Below are positions 62,773 through 64,000 of a DNA stretch of 64,000 bases, in pieces. This DNA is from Mesorhizobium kowhaii (GTDB lineage: Bacteria; Pseudomonadota; Alphaproteobacteria; Rhizobiales; Rhizobiaceae). The first letter of the stretch is position 1. Each line of letters opens with the position of its first letter. The position numbers were made by a program, and so were the translations under genes. Where the stretch lies: contig NZ_MZXV01000027.1 of the NCBI RefSeq assembly GCF_003253745.1, forward strand, positions 62,001-126,000, read 5' to 3'. The notes under the pieces were generated by a model. It worked only from the letters and a program-made list of their open reading frames with translations. It did not search any database and was not told where the DNA came from.

Positions 62773-64000
62773 ATGGCGATCCAGGCGGAAACGCCCGCAC
62801 CAAGGGAGCACGAGCTCCCTATGGAGGCTTGTCGCGCCCAACTTGCCCTTATCCTCGACAGTGCGGACTTCGATGCCACCGGCCGCGAGCGCCGCTTCCT
62901 CAGCCATGTGGTGGAAGAGGCATTGTCGGGACGAGGCGACCGTATCAAGGCCTATTCGATCGCAGTGGAAGTGTTTGGTCGCGGCGAGGCGTTCGACCCG
63001 CAGACGGATCCGATCGTTCGCATCGAGGCTGGCCACCTCAGGCGTGCGCTCGAGCGCTACTATCTGACCGCCGGACACACAGACCCAATCCTGATCACGA
63101 TTCCAAAGGGGGGGTATGTCCCTGCCTTCCTGCTTCGTTCGCAGCCTTTATTGTCGCTACCGCAGGCGACCGTTGTTTCTCCAACAATCACCCACTCTCC
63201 GGTCCGATGGGTTGCGTTCCTGCTGCCTGTGATGCTTGCAGCCATTCTCGCGGCTGGAGCGTCGGTATTGGCGTGGTCGTGGACGTCTGTCAGGTCAAGC
63301 GCGCCAGAAACGCCTCACGTGCTTGTTGAGCCGTTTGACGATCTGACCGGCAACGCCGCGGCGGCAGCCATTGCGAGTGGATTGAAGCAGGAAATTGTCA
63401 GCCAACTTTCGAAGTTCAAGGACATTGTGGTCATGGAGTCGGCGCCTGAGGACGGCGATGCGTCGACCGCGCCACCACGATTTATCCTTGCTGGAAGCGT
63501 CAACCTGTCGGTCGATACCTTTCTGCTTCGGGTCAGGTTGATCAATCGAGCCAACGGTTCGGTTCTGTGGGCAGACAGCTATGATGGCCGGATGAAAGTC
63601 GCGGACCTTGTCGAAGCCCAGTCGGACATCGCGCGGAATGTATCGACGAGCTTGGCTCAAGCCTATGGCGTCATCTTCCAGGCGGATGCCAATCTCCATG
63701 TCGACAATCCGCCCGACAATTGGGTGGCATATTCGTGCACCTTGTCCTTCTATGCATATCGCGTCGACCTCAACCCAGAAACCCGTACATCCGTACGTAC
63801 GTGCCTCGAGAAGGCCGTAGGGCGCTTCCCGAACTACGCCACCGCCTGGGGTCTTCTTTCGCTTGTCTACATCGATGACTATCGGTTCGAATTTCCAAAC
63901 GACCCCAAACTGTCCGCCGCCGTGCTTGAGCGCGCCCTCGCCGCCGCAAGGCAGGCGGTGGAAGTCGACCCTCTCAACGTAAGAGGGCTTCAGGGAGAAA
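62773..64000 (+). CDS. regulator-like protein with N-terminal winged-helix-type domain and TolB/TPR region (truncated at window end)
   Basis: 409 codons, open to the window edge, start ATG 62773 with GCGAGGG upstream. N-terminal 90 residues (FLSHVVEEALSGRGDRIKAY, then DPQTDPIVRIEAGHLRRALE, then ILITIPKGGYVPAF) match a domain I recall from rhizobial cyclase-like regulators. A membrane segment (WVAFLLPVMLAAILAAGASV) near 155 is followed by a TolB-like stretch (VLVEPFDDLTGNAAAAAIAS) and the beginnings of TPR helices (WVAYSCTLSFYAYRVD). No catalytic cyclase domain. The rest is out of view. Confidence 0.75.
   Translation, partial: MAIQAETPAPREHELPMEACRAQLALILDSADFDATGRERRFLSHVVEEALSGRGDRIKAYSIAVEVFGRGEAFDPQTDPIVRIEAGHLRRALERYYLTAGHTDPILITIPKGGYVPAFLLRSQPLLSLPQATVVSPTITHSPVRWVAFLLPVMLAAILAAGASVLAWSWTSVRSSAPETPHVLVEPFDDLTGNAAAAAIASGLKQEIVSQLSKFKDIVVMESAPEDGDASTAPPRFILAGSVNLSVDTFLLRVRLINRANGSVLWADSYDGRMKVADLVEAQSDIARNVSTSLAQAYGVIFQADANLHVDNPPDNWVAYSCTLSFYAYRVDLNPETRTSVRTCLEKAVGRFPNYATAWGLLSLVYIDDYRFEFPNDPKLSAAVLERALAAARQAVEVDPLNVRGLQGE

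Overview
The window comes from the chromosome of a high-GC alphaproteobacterium of the order Rhizobiales, most like Mesorhizobium. Pointers are the aerobic cobaltochelatase pair cobS-cobT, the aroK-aroB-corC block divergent from a small-gene/xerD/accA block, the twin 'AEPEPAEYVKICDVYG' porins, repeated intergenic elements of a type I associate with Mesorhizobium, and cyclase-TPR proteins. No prophage, transposase or CRISPR array is visible.

0-13.7 kb is mostly core: a cupin fragment, a lysoplasmalogenase-like/YddG pair, DUF3108, rpmB, a queuosine-precursor transporter with a compact preQ1-I riboswitch over its start codon, an ArsR gene with a frameshifted SRPBCC partner, cobS-cobT with a phytase-like gene, a J-domain protein, BolA, an IlvB-like enzyme and an esterase. 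14.1-18.9 kb is the PrkA-YeaH-SpoVR stress operon. 19-29.7 kb is core: a shortened CorC-like protein, aroB, aroK, xerD, accA, a YafK-type lipoprotein, a TusA-like protein, a CobW-type GTPase, a D,D-carboxypeptidase, an M20 amidohydrolase, then tRNA-Arg(CCT).

29.8-42.3 kb is mixed: an adenylate cyclase-TPR protein with a duplicated 189-bp fragment, an unassigned conserved protein, GltS, DUF4105, a lipoprotein hydrolase, a tyrosine recombinase with an AT-rich 5' end, and two near-identical porins in inverted orientation around tRNA-Ser(GCT).

42.4-64 kb is an envelope and stress-flavoured accessory block, nearly all on the minus strand: DUF3300 (broken by one in-frame stop) with DUF2950, an HlyD/FUSC efflux pair, a K+ channel with an AI-2E permease, an L,D-transpeptidase, a lone betaine-binding protein, several small exported or membrane proteins, a tightly overlapping PpiC-HupE-unknown-DUF3604 operon, and a regulator-like protein running off the end. 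A 13-bp motif, consensus GTAAGTTACGTGG, occurs six times in one orientation (plus one degenerate copy) and I found it only in this block, mostly upstream of minus-strand operons. It may mark an undescribed regulon and is the most interesting signal here. A second theme is repeat elements and small tandem duplications that supply start or stop codons of neighbouring genes.
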